A DNA stretch of 64,000 nt from Vombatus ursinus. Taxonomy: Eukaryota; Chordata; Mammalia; Diprotodontia; Vombatidae. Position 1 is the first letter of the stretch. Each line of letters begins with the position of its first letter. The stretch spans positions 9,110,298-9,174,297 of the forward strand of contig NW_020949602.1 in NCBI RefSeq assembly GCF_900497805.2, given 5' to 3'. The translations under genes were made by a program, and so were the position numbers. This document shows, in pieces, positions 1 to 11,699 of this stretch. Below the pieces are notes generated by a model. The model saw nothing but the letters and a program-made list of their open reading frames with translations, searched no databases and was not told where the DNA came from.

Positions 1-880
1 AAAGGAAGGAGAGCCTGGATATCTTTCACACCCACCCAGGATCACCAGGAATCTCAGAGACAGAAATGATCTCAGAGGTCAGCTTTGTATCTAATCTCAA
101 TAGATGTCCTCTTACCCACATGCCTGGTAAGTTATCTGTCTTTGGAGGAAGTCTTGCTGGGATGGGAAATTCACTGCCTCCCACAGCAACTCATTCCTCT
201 TTTTGGACAACTCCAGTGTTAGGAACGTTTTCTTTCTCTTTAGCAGAAAGTTCCCTCCCTGCAAATTCCAGTCTTTGATCTTTCTCCCCCTGGGGACAAG
301 CGAACCTGTCAAATACCATTTCCTTTCTAAGCCTTTCTAATACCTGAAGATGGCTTTTTGTTCCCCATCACGGGCGAATTGAAGGATCTGGGTAGAAATC
401 TCTCCTCTGATGTTTATGACGGTGGTCATGACTTCCGCTCTCATTCCTCCTCCACAAAATGAGGGGTGGCCTCTGGGGTGCCCTCCAGCTACAGTGCTAG
501 GAATTTGTGGTGCTCAAAAGGGGAGCACAACCAAGAAAAATGAGAAGGAACCAATGGTGGTTCTTCCCAAGGGGGGATTTTCAAATCTTCCATCACAATC
601 TGACATTTGATCATATTCACTTTGGCTTTTTGACCCAAGAAAACCCTTGTTAGTGTCTGCCGATTTTTAAATCATTAAAAACAATTTTTTTAAGTCAGAC
701 TTCTGAAAGTAGTACTACTTCTAGTAGCAGCCTTATGGTAATAACCAATCCTGGTAGACATATGTAAAAAATGTAAGAGAGGAAACAAATGATGCCTATT
801 TATATTCTGACACGCACCCAGAAACCTGTAACTCAAGCAAAGCCTGTCAGAAAACTCCCTTACTCACAATATTATTATTA
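1..880. other. Unique sequence, nothing recognised
   Basis: No repeat, exon or RNA gene was recognised. Open frames here are under 70 codons and look like chance. Confidence 0.5.
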
Positions 881-884
881 ATTC

Positions 885-1735
885 AATCCAATTAAACAGA
901 CATTTATTGAGCACTTCCTTAATAAATAGACACTGGGAATTTTTTCCTTTGTGGAGTGCTAGTTTCCTCCATTTCAGAAAGTCTCCGTGTGGAAACTCGC
1001 TGCACTGATGTGATAGAAAGCTCAGAAAGCTTCCTGGTGTGCTGGGAGGTTTCCTGACTTGCTTGGATAACAAAGCTCCATCTTTCAAAGGCAGAGCTTG
1101 ACCCGAGGGCTTTTTGAGTTGGAGGCCAACTTTCCCCTGCACCTCACCAGGCTTCAAAGGACCTGGGAATACAAAGAAAAAACTTTGTCCTAGAGTAGCT
1201 TACCTTCCACTGGAGTGTAACATGTGAACATTGAAGTAAAAATTTCAAGAGGGAGAAAGGAATAACAACTCTACTTAATTTGGAAAGGTTTCCCGTAAGA
1301 GCCAAGTCTCAAAGGGACCTTAGTGTTCTATGAGGTGGAGTTAAGGAAACAGCATTCTCAGCATGAGAGGCAGCCTGGAAAAAGGCAAGGACGTGGGAGA
1401 TTGAATTATCTGTCTAGGAGAGCAGGAAGTCATCCCATTTGGCTAGAACATAGAATAAGGGAAAGAGAGTTGTTTAAAAGGGTTCTGAAACGGTGAGCTG
1501 GAGCCTGATTGGGGATGGTGTTAAATACCTAACAGAGAAATCTGTGTTTTACATTAATGGCAAAGGGGAGCCCCTGAAACTTCCAGAGGGAGGAGTGGGT
1601 GACATGGTCAGATCTGTGATTTAGGCAGATGGATTTGGCAATTAGATTGAGGATGAACTGAGGGGAGAGACTGAAGGCAAAGCTAACTATTTGAAGGCTA
1701 ATGCACAATCCAAGTTAGCCCTGATGAGGGCTTGA
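885..1735 (-). repeat. L2-clade LINE 3' fragment
   Basis: It begins with the antisense L2 end (ACATTTATTGAGCACTTCC) and continues with GACATGGTCAGATCTGTGAT and GAGGGGAGAGACTGAAGGCA, shared with the copy at 14940-16150. The part near 940-1150 fits poorly and may be unrelated. Confidence 0.6.
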
Positions 1736-2009
1736 CCAAGAACGGGCTCTAGAGATTCAGTCCAAAATTCTATTGTTTTGTTCATTTTAAATCATTTTCA
1801 AAACCTTGGGTCATGGTGGAAAGCAGAAGAGCAGAATGTGTTTCCCGTTCTTTGCACACTGGGCATTTATTCCAAGAACTAGGAGATTTTGACTCTGACA
1901 GTTTGCCATTATATTCTGTGCTGTGGAAAAAACCCTGGGCCTTTGGAGACCTGGGTCCTTGTCCTGGTTCTTCATCTTTCTGACTTGGGCATTTCAGTCA
2001 ATCAGTGAC

Positions 2010-2645
2010 CAAGCCTTTGTCCTTCCAAGTGGGCCCCCTGCTAAGCACTGAACATACAACAAAAGGCAAAAAAAAACCAAAACCATTCACGTCATCACGG
2101 GAGTTCATATTCGAAGTTGGGAGGCAGCGTGCAAATAAATGCGGAAGTGAAAGATATATAAGGAGTAGATGGGAGGGAACCTCAGTTGGGAAGTCGCCAG
2201 CTGCTGGGGCAGGGGATGAGCAGTGGCTGCTTAGTGAAGGATTTCAGCCCTGACTTGGAAACCAGAGAAGCTGTCAGCTAGGAGAGATAAGGAGGGGAGA
2301 GCATTCTAGGTATGACCAGAGAATACAGCACAGAATAAGGAGAGTCATTTACAAGAAAGTCCCAAGTAGAGGGGCATCCAGGTGGCACATTGGATAGAGC
2401 ACTGGCCCTGGGTTCAGAAGGACCTGAGTTCAAATCTGCCATCAGTCTCTTACTAACCGTGTGACCCTGGGCAAGTCACTTAACCTCAATTACCTCAAAA
2501 AAAAAAAAAAGAAAGAAAAGAAACTGCAGGTTAGCTAGAATAGCTGTATTGGAGATTGTGTGGAGGGGAGTAAAGTCTCAGAAAACTGGAGAAGTACTTT
2601 AGAAGGGGCTAGGTTGGGAAGGCTTTGAATGCCGTTCTGAGTCAA
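2010..2645 (-). repeat. L2-clade LINE 3' fragment, interrupted by a SINE
   Basis: It shows GCTAAGCACTGAACATACAA, then GGGGAGAGCATTCTAGGTAT, and resumes after 2512 with GGGCTAGGTTGGGAAGGCTT. The same blocks occur in order in the copy at 25993-26465. Confidence 0.6.
2371..2514 (+). repeat. Short tRNA-headed SINE with A tail
   Basis: The head has GTGGCACATTGGATAGAGCA and GAGTTCAAATCTGCCATCAG, then GTGACCCTGGGCAAGTCACT, and ends in an A run after CTCAATTACCTC. It lacks the long MAR1-type tail. It sits inside the L2 copy, so it is younger than that copy. Confidence 0.8.
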
Positions 2646-2654
2646 CGCTACCTT

Positions 2655-2790
2655 CACCACTGGAACCGACCTCAGGGGTCATCGAATCAGGCCCCCTCCT
2701 TTTATATATGAAGAAACTAAGGCCCCAGATTCCTACTGGGCTTTACAGAGCTCGCAGTTTGAAGGCCAGGATTTTATTCCACTCTGATTC
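2655..2790 (-). repeat. MIR-like fragment
   Basis: Antisense MIR/L3-like wording: ACCTCAGGGGTCATCGAATC, GAAGAAACTAAGGCCCCAGA. Confidence 0.5.
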
Positions 2791-3257
2791 TCCAATTATA
2801 TTTCATGTCAATACTAGAAACTGTTGCTAATTTTTTTCACCAAAATCAGAAAAAGAAAATAATAACTTAGCAGCCTTTCCAACCCTTTTCTGTCACATTT
2901 TACATGTGGAAATATTCACGTCGGAAGAGAATTCCAGTCCTACCCCACCATCAAGTAGACGTCTGTCTTTGGAGTTTATGGAATCAAACTGTTAGCCCAT
3001 TGTTAATTGAGAGAGAAATTCCCTATTTCCATAGAAATGTCAAAACCATTGCATTCCCCCGTGGGCCTGTAGAATGCCGGAGCCCACTGTGAAGGCTTCT
3101 CAGGGTCTTCTCCAAGCCTCTTAGTTTATAGGCAAGGAAAATGAGTCCCAGAGGGACATTTCAGGTTTGTCAGCTGTGAGAGAGCTTCTTTCCTTGTTCC
3201 CTTGCTATCATTGGGGTTCTGCAATTCCTCTCATTCCCCCTTTCTGTGATATGTTAT

Positions 3258-3425
3258 AGGAGAGGCAGTTTGATACGGTGGATAAAGGGCTGGATTAAAA
3301 ACCAGAAAGTCTTGAGTTCAAATCTAGGTCCTAGCTAGGTCCCTAGCGACTATCTCAGAGTCGTTGTGAGTTTGAAGTGAGGAAATATGAGAAAAGCACT
3401 TTACAGACCTTCCAGTTCTATGGCA
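3258..3425 (+). repeat. MIR-type SINE
   Basis: Head (TGGATAAAGGGCTGGATTAA, CTTGAGTTCAAATC) and a diverged tail (GAAAAGCACTTTACAGACCT); the middle is degraded. Confidence 0.65.
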
Positions 3426-3436
3426 ATGCTAACTGG

Positions 3437-3676
3437 ACAGCCCTTTAAAGTTTGCAAAATACTTTACATATGGTATCTCATTTTATCCTCACAACAACTC
3501 TGTGAGGCAGGTGTTACTATTAGTCTTTCATTTTACAGATTAGAAAACTGAGGCTGAAAGAAATCAAGTGACTTGCCCAGGGTCACATAGCTATTAAGTG
3601 TCTGTGGCAGGATTTGAACCCGGGCCTTCTGAACTTTAAGTCCAAAACTCTAACCATTAGGCTTCCTAGGCGGCTA
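3437..3676 (-). repeat. MIR-type SINE, near full length
   Basis: Complete antisense layout: CCCTTTAAAGTTTGCAAAAT, ATTTTATCCTCACAACAACT, GACTTGCCCAGGGTCACATA and TTTGAACCCGGGCCTTCTGA. Confidence 0.8.
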
Positions 3677-4011
3677 ACTTTTCATCCTAAATACAATGTT
3701 ATTTTATTCATATAAAACATTATTTTTACTTAATCATATTTAACTGTTTTGTCTCTTATGATCACCTTTATCCCTCACTTTGTTAACAACTCTTCTAGGT
3801 ATAAAAGGTACCTGACCTGCTTCTCTTCTCACTTTTTTTTAATCGGTTGATCTTGAATATTCAGGTCTCATAATCCATTTTGTGCTTACTGAGGTATATG
3901 GCATGGAGCCCTCATTTCTGACAATCTGCTTTCCAATTTTCCCAGAAGTTCTTTTTAAATTGGGATACTCATGGGCATGTTACTGATGTATGTTACACAT
4001 ACACTCGTAGT

Positions 4012-4263
4012 GGCCGAGGGGCTGTAGTGCAGAGCCCTGAGCTTGGAATCAGACTCCTCTACCCTGAGTTCAAATCTTGCCTCAGACACTTAATTAGCTG
4101 TGTGACCCTCGGGCCAGGTCACATAATCCCATTTGCCTCAGTTTTCTCATCTGTAAAATGAACTGGAAAAGAAAATGGCAAACCACTCCAGTGTCTTTTA
4201 TCATGAAAACCCCAAATGAGGTCACAGAGTCAGGCACAACTGAAAAACAACTGTACAACAACA
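4012..4263 (+). repeat. MAR1/WSINE-type marsupial SINE, full length
   Basis: tRNA-like head, then GTGTGACCCTCGGGCCAGGT, CAAACCACTCCAGTGTCTTT, AACCCCAAATGAGGTCACAG and an ending of CAACTGTACAACAACA. This tail is the clearest clue that the source is a marsupial. Confidence 0.85.
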
Positions 4264-4279
4264 TATAGTTGTATTATTG

Positions 4280-4425
4280 TCTGTATTTTTACAGAGTAGG
4301 AAACTGAGTCTTGGAGATATGAAGTGGCCTATCTGATTTTTGATTGACTGATTTGGTCTAGGGTCACACAGCCAGGTAGTGTTGGAGAAGTCTTTATGAA
4401 TCTCATTGAGTCCTATCATCATCAC
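4280..4425 (-). repeat. MIR-type SINE fragment
   Basis: GGAAACTGAGTCTTGGAGAT and GGGTCACACAGCCAGGTAGT, separated by about 30 extra bases. Confidence 0.5.
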
Positions 4426-4474
4426 TTTTTAGGTACCTCCCGCTAATAGGATGTGAACATTTCCCCTCATGTGA

Positions 4475-4660
4475 TTTAGAGCTGGAAGGGCCTCCCCCCC
4501 CTTTCCCCCAAGGATGTCTAGCCCACCCCTCCTTTCACCAATGAAGAAAGTGAGATTAAATGAGCTGTCCTTGGTCACACAATAGTAAGTGTTGGAGGCC
4601 AGATATGAAGTGAGATCTTCCAGACCCCCTGAAGTGAGATCCCAGGTGCGTTGGCTTCAT
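4475..4660 (-). repeat. MIR/L3-like fragment
   Basis: AGAGCTGGAAGGGCCTCC, GTCCTTGGTCACACAATAGT and a diverged head. An internal repeat of CTGAAGTGAGATC at 4605-4640 is a local duplication. Confidence 0.55.
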
Positions 4661-4831
4661 CCTGTCCTTCTTTGAGGAGGGGAACTGATCTTTTCCTTGC
4701 CAATAGATGTCACTGCAATCAACAGCAATTACCATTATCTAGGCGTCTACAACTTAAAAGGATGCCTATCCCACAGCAAGTATCTGAGATCAAATAAAAT
4801 AAAGATTTCAGGAAAAATTGGACCAAGTGTC

Positions 4832-4880
4832 CATATATGTACATACACACACATACACACACATACATACACACATATCA
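4832..4880. repeat. CA/CATA microsatellite
   Basis: Alternating ACACAC and ATACAT units. Open frames on both strands here are artefacts of the repeat. Confidence 0.9.
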
Positions 4881-5268
4881 GACACATTTTTTTCCAAGTA
4901 GAGCAATGAAGAGTGAGACATTCTGCCATATCTTCTATGCTTCTCCCTTGTTCATCCTTTCCTGTCCTGTTCAGCGGTTTTTAATGAGCTCTATAATCGG
5001 GAGAATTCTCAATTCGTTGCTGTCACCATACAACAAGGCACAACCTCCCAAGGAGATATACTTGTCCACAAATGGAACAAACACTTGATGCCTATTTCAT
5101 ATTTGCCCTAGAATCCTGGGGATAAATTGCACTCCCAAGTTGATTATTATGTGAAAAGTATGAATGTTTATATCGTCTTAAAGAATTGTTTGTAAAATTG
5201 TAGTTGTGATCAGGTGTTTCTGATTTTTTGCTATATGGCTCAGCATAAACAATCAGTTGAACAGATGG

Positions 5269-5271
<3 letters not shown>

Positions 5272-5300
<29 letters not shown>
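5272..5300. repeat. (TG)n microsatellite
   Basis: About 14 uninterrupted TG units. Confidence 0.95.
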
Positions 5301-5302
<2 letters not shown>

Positions 5303-5629
5303 CACTGTGCTAAGAAAGGTTAGAAAATATTACCCTCTTTGATTGAATGTTGATTCTAGAATAATCGTGGTTAGTTACATGATTACAGACTGCTCTAATA
5401 ATGAAACACATGTGTCAGACAGGGTTTGAAATCAAGACATAAGAAACCCTAACCCATCTTTGATGATGTCTCTGAAGTCTCAACATTTTCTTAATTGATT
5501 TAGAGCCAGTCATTTGTAGGCTTGAAAACGGCATGGGACCATGGCTAGGGGCTGGTGGTGTCACTGCTCCCAATGAGTCTAGGGGCTAGTGCGTGCTCAA
5601 TGGAGCCAAGCTGTCTCTTTGTTATAAAA

Positions 5630-6060
5630 AAATTATTCAGGAGCATCTCTGAGCATTAAAGAAACAGTAAGTTGCTGATTGTTTCAGACACTCGGGACAT
5701 GATGCACCATCGGCTTGGCTCGGGGAAAGATGCAATTAACATGATTAACTCTTTCTCCCCAAGAAAAGTGGGGTCATTAAAATGATATTAATCGATGCTC
5801 AGCCCAAGCTGGATGAATGGCTGTTTACGTGGATTCAGGCTCTGAAGCGTTCTCAGGCTTGCAGGGTAAACGAGAACCTCAGACAGCAGCGGTCGGAGCA
5901 TCAGTGGGTCAGATGTGGGAAGCAAGAGATTCGCTTTGCTCTGCGTACTTTTCGAGGCGAGCTTTCCTCTGCTGACAGATGTGACTGTTCGCTTGTAGGG
6001 ACTGAGGGGAGCTTGAAATTAGTGTAGTTAATTGCATCTCATAACAGAAAGAGACTGACA
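5630..6060. promoter_or_regulatory. Candidate conserved non-coding element (inferred)
   Basis: Repeat-free block about 430 bp long. It has several homeodomain-like TAAT cores (GCAATTAACATGATTAACTC, GATATTAATCGATG) and retained CpGs (CTCGGGAC, CTCGGGGAAA, GGTCGGAGC, TTTTCGAGGCG). The open frame at 5782-6027 has no recognisable domain. Conservation cannot be tested here; the call is a guess from texture. Confidence 0.3.
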
Positions 6061-6270
6061 GTTTGCCCTTAAGGAGAATTTAAAAAAAAAAAAAACCTGA
6101 GGAAAAATAGGCCCAAGGTCGTCAGAAGAGATCCGAGGACAGAGGCTGTGGGGATTCTTGAGCTGCTCCAGTGCTGAATGTTTGTCAGGAATGCAGAATC
6201 CCTGACGGGCACCCACAAGCTACAGCCATGGTACAAGGGGGTTTCCCAGGTAAGCTTTCCAGTGCCTCTC

Positions 6271-6318
6271 TCTGTGTGTCTGAGTGTGGGTGTGCGTGCG
6301 TGTGTGTCTGTGTGTGTT
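6271..6318. repeat. Imperfect GT-rich simple repeat
   Basis: TGTGTGTC, GTGTGGGTGTGCGTGCG, then TGTGTGTCTGTGTGTG. Confidence 0.85.
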
Positions 6319-6319
6319 T

Positions 6320-7510
6320 CATGTGGTTTTTTCTTGATATAATCTGATGGCGTTTCGGGAGGATTAGGGGCACTCAGTGCCCAGGTTTGAATCCGAGTGA
6401 GCCAAGCCATTTCTTTAGGCTAGCGTGGCTGGGTGCACATGCATTGATAGGAAGCGTCTGCGTTCGGCATGGACCTTTGAGGTCTCTTGTGGACATTGTC
6501 ACTCAGATCAGTGTTGTAACGGGCAGGAATACCACAGCAGTGTGTGAGGCAGATCAGATCTGCCTGTGCTCTGCCGTCAGACTCCCTAATGCTTGTTCCT
6601 TAGGGCGTCTCATCTTTTTAGAACTGCAACTGAGAAGTCGACCCACTTAGCATCTATTCCTGTTTTCTTGTTGATGTCTGTGGCTTTCTCTGGTTTTCTC
6701 ATCCACATCAGAATTTTCTAATTGACTTAGCAAAAACTGACCATTCAGCATTTCCTTCTCCCTGAGAACAGTGTATGATTAAGAAACCCCTTTTGACGTC
6801 TCCGATTTCTCTCCCAATCATCAAATGAAATCTCAGACATTTTTTCAGTGTTATTCAGTGTGTGCTGACCAAGACTTTGCAGCCCCTTTTTGATTTTTAA
6901 AGCCCCCTCCCACCTCCGAGCTGATGACTTCCTCAACACTTCCTCAGGAGAAGCTACTTTGGATTCCCTGGTAGTCCAGCACTGCAGTTTAGGGCACTCC
7001 TCTCCTGGTCTTTAAAAGATGCTCATGCTTAACTTCCTGTAACTATTGCAGGGTTTCAGGGTCATTTCCTAAGAGTATGGAGCCACTGGCTTTGCATTGC
7101 TTCGCAGATGGAAGACCCGAGCATTCTTCTTCACTGTGGCTTGCTTTGTTCACAGTGTGGTGCCTCATAATTAAAAAGATGCCAGGAGGGACATGGGCAG
7201 AATCATCTTGATGAGTTGCTTGGGTTATTGCCTCAGTGAGCCACTGGTCACGTCCCAGATGCTAAGCAGTCATCAGCTGGTGGGCCCGCTTCAGTTTCAG
7301 TAGGAGGCAAAGCAAATGAGTCAACACTGGACCAGCGGTAAAACACATACATTTTTGGGATGAACTGGAGAGCTGGACTCTGAGACCAGATGCCAAAGGC
7401 TACTCTCTTCAATTACAAGGAGAAGGTGCTAATCTGGATAGGTAGATAATCCTCCTCCTCCAGGAATTCCCTGCCCTAATCAAATCCTAAGTTGTCTACT
7501 ATCTATGTCT
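6320..7510. other. Unique sequence, nothing recognised
   Basis: No repeat family or exon-like block was recognised. Frames are short. Confidence 0.45.
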
Positions 7511-7512
7511 AT

Positions 7513-7704
7513 ATCTGTTTGAGAGTTGGAAAGGTCCTCAAAGGTCCAGTGAGTCAACACCCTCCTTTTGCCGCTGAGAAAACTGAGCCCCAGAGAAATG
7601 AAGTGATAACATGACAAAACTATTCAGCATAAGAGACAGGATTCAAACACACATCCTCTAATTGCAAACACAGTACTCAATCCTTCTCTACCATACCACC
7701 CTGC
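7513..7704 (-). repeat. MIR/L3-like SINE fragment
   Basis: GAGAGTTGGAAAGGTCCTCA, GAGAAAACTGAGCCCCAGAG and ACAGGATTCAAACACACATC follow the antisense MIR order. Confidence 0.6.
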
Positions 7705-9010
7705 ATCTGGCACAGGTTTTCCCACACTGACAGCTGGAGACCCTGGACCTTTCATGCTTGTGTGTTTTGGGGCAGGTGTGGATTCTTCTAAGGCATCGAC
7801 CTTCTTTCTGTTGACAAAGAATCTTCAGAAATGACAACATTTTGTAAGCCCAACCAGTTTTCATACCTATGTTTTCTTTCTGCCCCCTCTCTAGACCAGA
7901 AGGTCCATTTGGCTCCCTTCTCATTCTAGTGCCTTAGTTTTTTATCCCCAAATTATGCAGCCTTCAGGTGCTCCTGTCCCCTCATGTGATTCCAACCAGG
8001 CCCTGCCTCAATTCTCTTTTGTCCTCCCCCTCCCAGCCATTGAGGCTGCATTTTCTTGGCCCCTATAAACCATGGCAGCCTCTTGTGGGTACTTTAGACA
8101 CTGCCCCATCTGACTAAAAGGGGTGGAATAAGTATTTCCTCTGGATACATCAAGTCTAATGGTAGGCATATTATTTTGGAAAATGTAATTAATCCTAGAT
8201 AGATTCTCTTTAAAAAAAAAAAGTTAAAAATTATAAACATGGCAAAGGGCTCCAGACAGTGTGTATGCTGAATCATAGACTGATTTTTGCTTAGCCATAA
8301 AGGGTCATCTTTAAATGACTTTCCCAGAAACATGAGATTAATTGGCTCATGTCTCCCTCCCTGTGGTGAAATACCTAATGCTGCCAGCATTCTTATGGGA
8401 GTTTCCTGTTTAGCCTGGGATTTGCTTCCTTGATTTATAGTTTTTCAAACACTTTGTCAAAATGCCCTTCCAGTGATACTTGGGGCTTCATTCTTCAGGT
8501 TATAGTTTGATGACCCAACCTGAGAATTTTTCCATCTCTTCAGTATATAAATTGGACCAGAGATGACCTGAGAGAGTGTCCGTGTGTGTCTGTCTCTGGG
8601 TACGGAGCAGGGTTTGTGGAGACTTGGGGTTCTGTCTGAGCCCTTGTTGTAATTGATTTTGTGGTTGGGTGCCTGTATGCAATTTTAAAATGTTTTCTTT
8701 CCACACTGTGTTTCCATAATTGTCTTCCTCTGCCTGAAGAAATCTCTTGTTTGTGTAGGGCAGTGGGCTACCTAAGCATCACTGAAAGTGACCACACTGG
8801 GTGCATGGCAAGAGGATTGGGGTGGTGGGCACCAGGGAAGTGGACCTGGGATCAAATGAGTGAGGGACCAGAAAACAGGTGACTCAGGCTAGAAGAGAGA
8901 GGATGGTTTGTCCAGTTTAAACATAACAATAATTTGGATTTGGCTCCCGGGACCCCAGACTTGTATTGCAAGCTAATGCTTTATCTGACCCCTCATCATT
9001 TCTTCAAGAT
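7705..9010. other. Unique sequence, nothing recognised
   Basis: Mostly unassigned single-copy-looking DNA, with a short A run at 8212-8223 and GT-rich wording near 8577-8600. Confidence 0.45.
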
Positions 9011-9014
9011 ACCT

Positions 9015-9150
9015 TTTATGTCTTCTTTTCCCCCAGTAGAATGTAAGCTCTTTGAGGGCAGGTATTATCATCTCCTTTGATATTTATGTCTATAACCCTT
9101 AGCTTAACGACTGACACATACTATGAACCTAATAAAAACCTTCCATTCAT
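9015..9150 (+). repeat. L2 LINE 3' end
   Basis: GAATGTAAGCTCTTTGAGGG then CAGGTATTATCATC, CTTAGCTTAACGACTGACAC and CCTAATAAAAACC: the sense L2 3' terminus. Confidence 0.8.
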
Positions 9151-9734
9151 TCCTTCTCCTTCCATGTGGATTTCAAAGCATTGTCATCAAGCCATGCTGT
9201 GAGACAGGTAGTTGTTTGTTTTGTTAGAACTGCACATTGTCGTATGCTTTCAAAGAAGGAATATGTTTATAGTTAACTGCTTTTTACTGAAAGGAAATTC
9301 ATTTTCAAGTTTGATATTTCCACAAAATACAGAAGACACATGCATACCACATGATTTTTGAGTGACTATCTGGTGGGCGTTTCCCAAAGTGAAGAGAGGG
9401 AAGTCCCAAGGGTCTGTTGGAATTTAGAAAGGCCTGGCAGATGTCACATCATTTCAAGAGTGGGTGTGATAAAGAAATGAATCAGAGATTGGTGGGTAGC
9501 CCTTGAACAGAGAGTGGCACTCGCCAGCCATATTAATTTATGGCGATAAAAGACACAAAGGTAATGTTACTATGCCAGTCTCTTTTTTAAATCCTCCATT
9601 TACTACCCCCACGAGATATATCCTGGTCACTTAAAGTAAATATATAGTTGAACTGTATGTTTTCAGGCTACGCACCTAAGTAAGGTAGGATCGTTCCCAT
9701 TTCTAAACTTGGAACTAGTGTTCAGGAGATGACA

Positions 9735-9890
9735 TGGCTTGCGCATTCAGTTGGGTTCAGCCAACATTTATCTAAACAAAGTATGGAGAGCGCTGTCCTG
9801 GGGGCTATCTGAGATTCCAAGGTTAGACTAGACATTCTTCTTGTCCTCATGGAATTTCAGCTGTAGTAGGTCATATAATTGCAATGTAGT
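9735..9890 (-). repeat. L2 LINE 3' end
   Basis: CAACATTTATCTAAAC, GCGCTGTCCTGGGGGCTATC and CTTGTCCTCATGGAATTTCA: antisense L2 3' end. Confidence 0.7.
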
Positions 9891-9994
9891 GTATAATCCC
9901 AGAGACCTTGTCAATCCATCAGTGAGCAGTTTCCTTTCTTTAAACACATGAAAATGGGAGCCATTCTGTCCCCATTAATAGATATCACATTCTT

Positions 9995-10327
9995 AAATTG
10001 AGATGGGTGTTGGACTTTGAGCAAGGAATACCTGGGTTCAGACCCTTCCTCAGATACATATCAGCTGTGAAATGGTGTTTTCTTTTTTTTTTCTTTGTAT
10101 CCATAACTTTGTATATGGGGAGAGAGACTAAACTGATGCTTGCTTGTTTACTTTCTTGATAGATTATGTGATCCTGGGAGCATTCACAACCTCTCTCTGC
10201 TTCATTTTCCTCATCTCTGTAATGGGAATTGTAATAGTGCCTAGCTCGTAGGATTTTTATGAGGTTTTTGAGGTCTACAAAGATCTTTGCTATCCTTAAA
10301 ATGCTCTGTAAATAGACATTATTGCCT
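9995..10327 (+). repeat. MIR-type SINE, interrupted
   Basis: Head (TACCTGGGTTCAGACCCTTC, CAGATACATATCAGCTGTG) and tail (TCATCTCTGTAATGGGAATT, GTGCCTAGCTCGTAGGA) are separated by about 85 bp of T-rich unrelated sequence near 10073-10160. Confidence 0.65.
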
Positions 10328-10482
10328 TCTACTGCTCTCCTAATTATCTTCAGGTCGGAATTTGCAAAAAGGAATCCTGATCCCCATTAAAAATAGCATC
10401 CTATGATACAGTAATAATGTGACCATTGCAGATGGGAGAAGAAAGTTCAGATGGCTCCTGACAAAGCTGGATGTGTAGGAAA

Positions 10483-10745
10483 CAGCCCAGGATTTAAAGG
10501 CTAAAAACTTGGATCTGATGCCTAGATTTATGCCCATTCATGCCTGTGTGAACTTGGGCAAGTCATTTGACCTTTATGGGCCTTGGTTTCCCTGTGGTGT
10601 CTCCACTAGAGCTCTGGAATTGGAGACAAGCCCTGAGTTCAAATCCTTCCTCAGACACGAGATATGTGACCCTGAGGATCCAATGAGGTAAACTGTGTAA
10701 GGTGCTTTACAAACCTTAAAGTGCCAGATATATGTTAGCTGTTAT
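10483..10745 (+). repeat. Two overlapping MIR-type SINE pieces
   Basis: A first copy ends near 10595 (GAACTTGGGCAAGTCATTTG). A second begins with GACAAGCCCTGAGTTCAAAT and ends with GGTGCTTTACAAACCTTAAA. Confidence 0.6.
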
Positions 10746-10867
10746 CATCGACCTCAGGGGGCTGGACTTGACCTCTAAGTCTCCCCATGTTCTAAATCTA
10801 TTACCCTGTGATCCTCTCTTCAAAAATCTTAAAGTTTTATTGGGATCACAAGGTGGATGTAGTAGAA

Positions 10868-11095
10868 CATGATAATAGCTACCATCTGTATAACACATTA
10901 AACTTTGCAAAGGGTTTTAAAAATATTATTTCACTCCTGGGAGGTGGGTGGTATTATTAGCCCCATTTTACACATTAGGAAGCTGAGAGGATAATTGACT
11001 TGTTCAGGGTCATTCCTCTAGGAAGCACTTGAGGCAAGATTTGAACTCAGATCTTCCTGACTCCAGACTCAGTGCTCTTCCCACTGTGTCAGATG
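10868..11095 (-). repeat. MIR-type SINE, near full length
   Basis: AACTTTGCAAAGGGTTTTAA, GCCCCATTTTACACATTAGG and GATTTGAACTCAGATCTTCC, ending in a head-like GTGCTCTTCCCACTGTG. Confidence 0.75.
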
Positions 11096-11239
11096 CCTGG
11101 AAGGGCCTTTAATCTGAATACGGGGGTTCACATCTCCCCTCTGCATTCTTGCACAAGTTACCCCCCCATCTCGACCTCAGAATCGTCATCTCTCAAACAA
11201 GAAGATTGCTTTTCATTTTCTTTTAGCGCTCTGACATTC

Positions 11240-11580
11240 CAATTTCTGTTGACGTGCCTTTGGCCTGGGCCTGCTCTTTTCTGCCTAGCTGACTTCTCAG
11301 GTGCTGGCCAGCTTCACGTCCCTGCTCCTTGGCTTACACTTCTTAGAATCACTTCTTTTCTTTAATATTTAACTCTAGCACCATCTTCTGCATTAAGCCT
11401 TTTCTTGACCCACCCCCACCCCCAGCTGCTAGTCTTCTCCCCTCCATGTTTGTTTTTTTTAATATATTTCTCATATTCTTCACCATGGCTATGTCTCCTG
11501 TCAGTGTCTGTTTTCGCTTTTTATTGGTATCCACAAAACCTCCCATGGTTGATAAATGCTTTATTAATTCTTGGTTGCTG
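11240..11580 (+). repeat. L2-clade LINE 3' fragment
   Basis: GCCTGGGCCTGCTCTTTTCT-type C/T-rich region followed by the 3' end words GGTTGATAAATGCTTTATTA. Confidence 0.45.
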
Positions 11581-11589
11581 ATGGATTTG

Positions 11590-11690
11590 ACAGATGAAGA
11601 AACTGAGGCTCAACAAAGCCAAAGAAATCATCTAATGTTTCTGGGTGTCATACCCATCATAGCAGTAGGACTTGGTGCCTATGTCAGATT
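11590..11690 (-). repeat. MIR-like fragment
   Basis: GATGAAGAAACTGAGGCTCA followed by diverged sequence. Confidence 0.45.
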
Positions 11691-11699
11691 CCAAAAATA

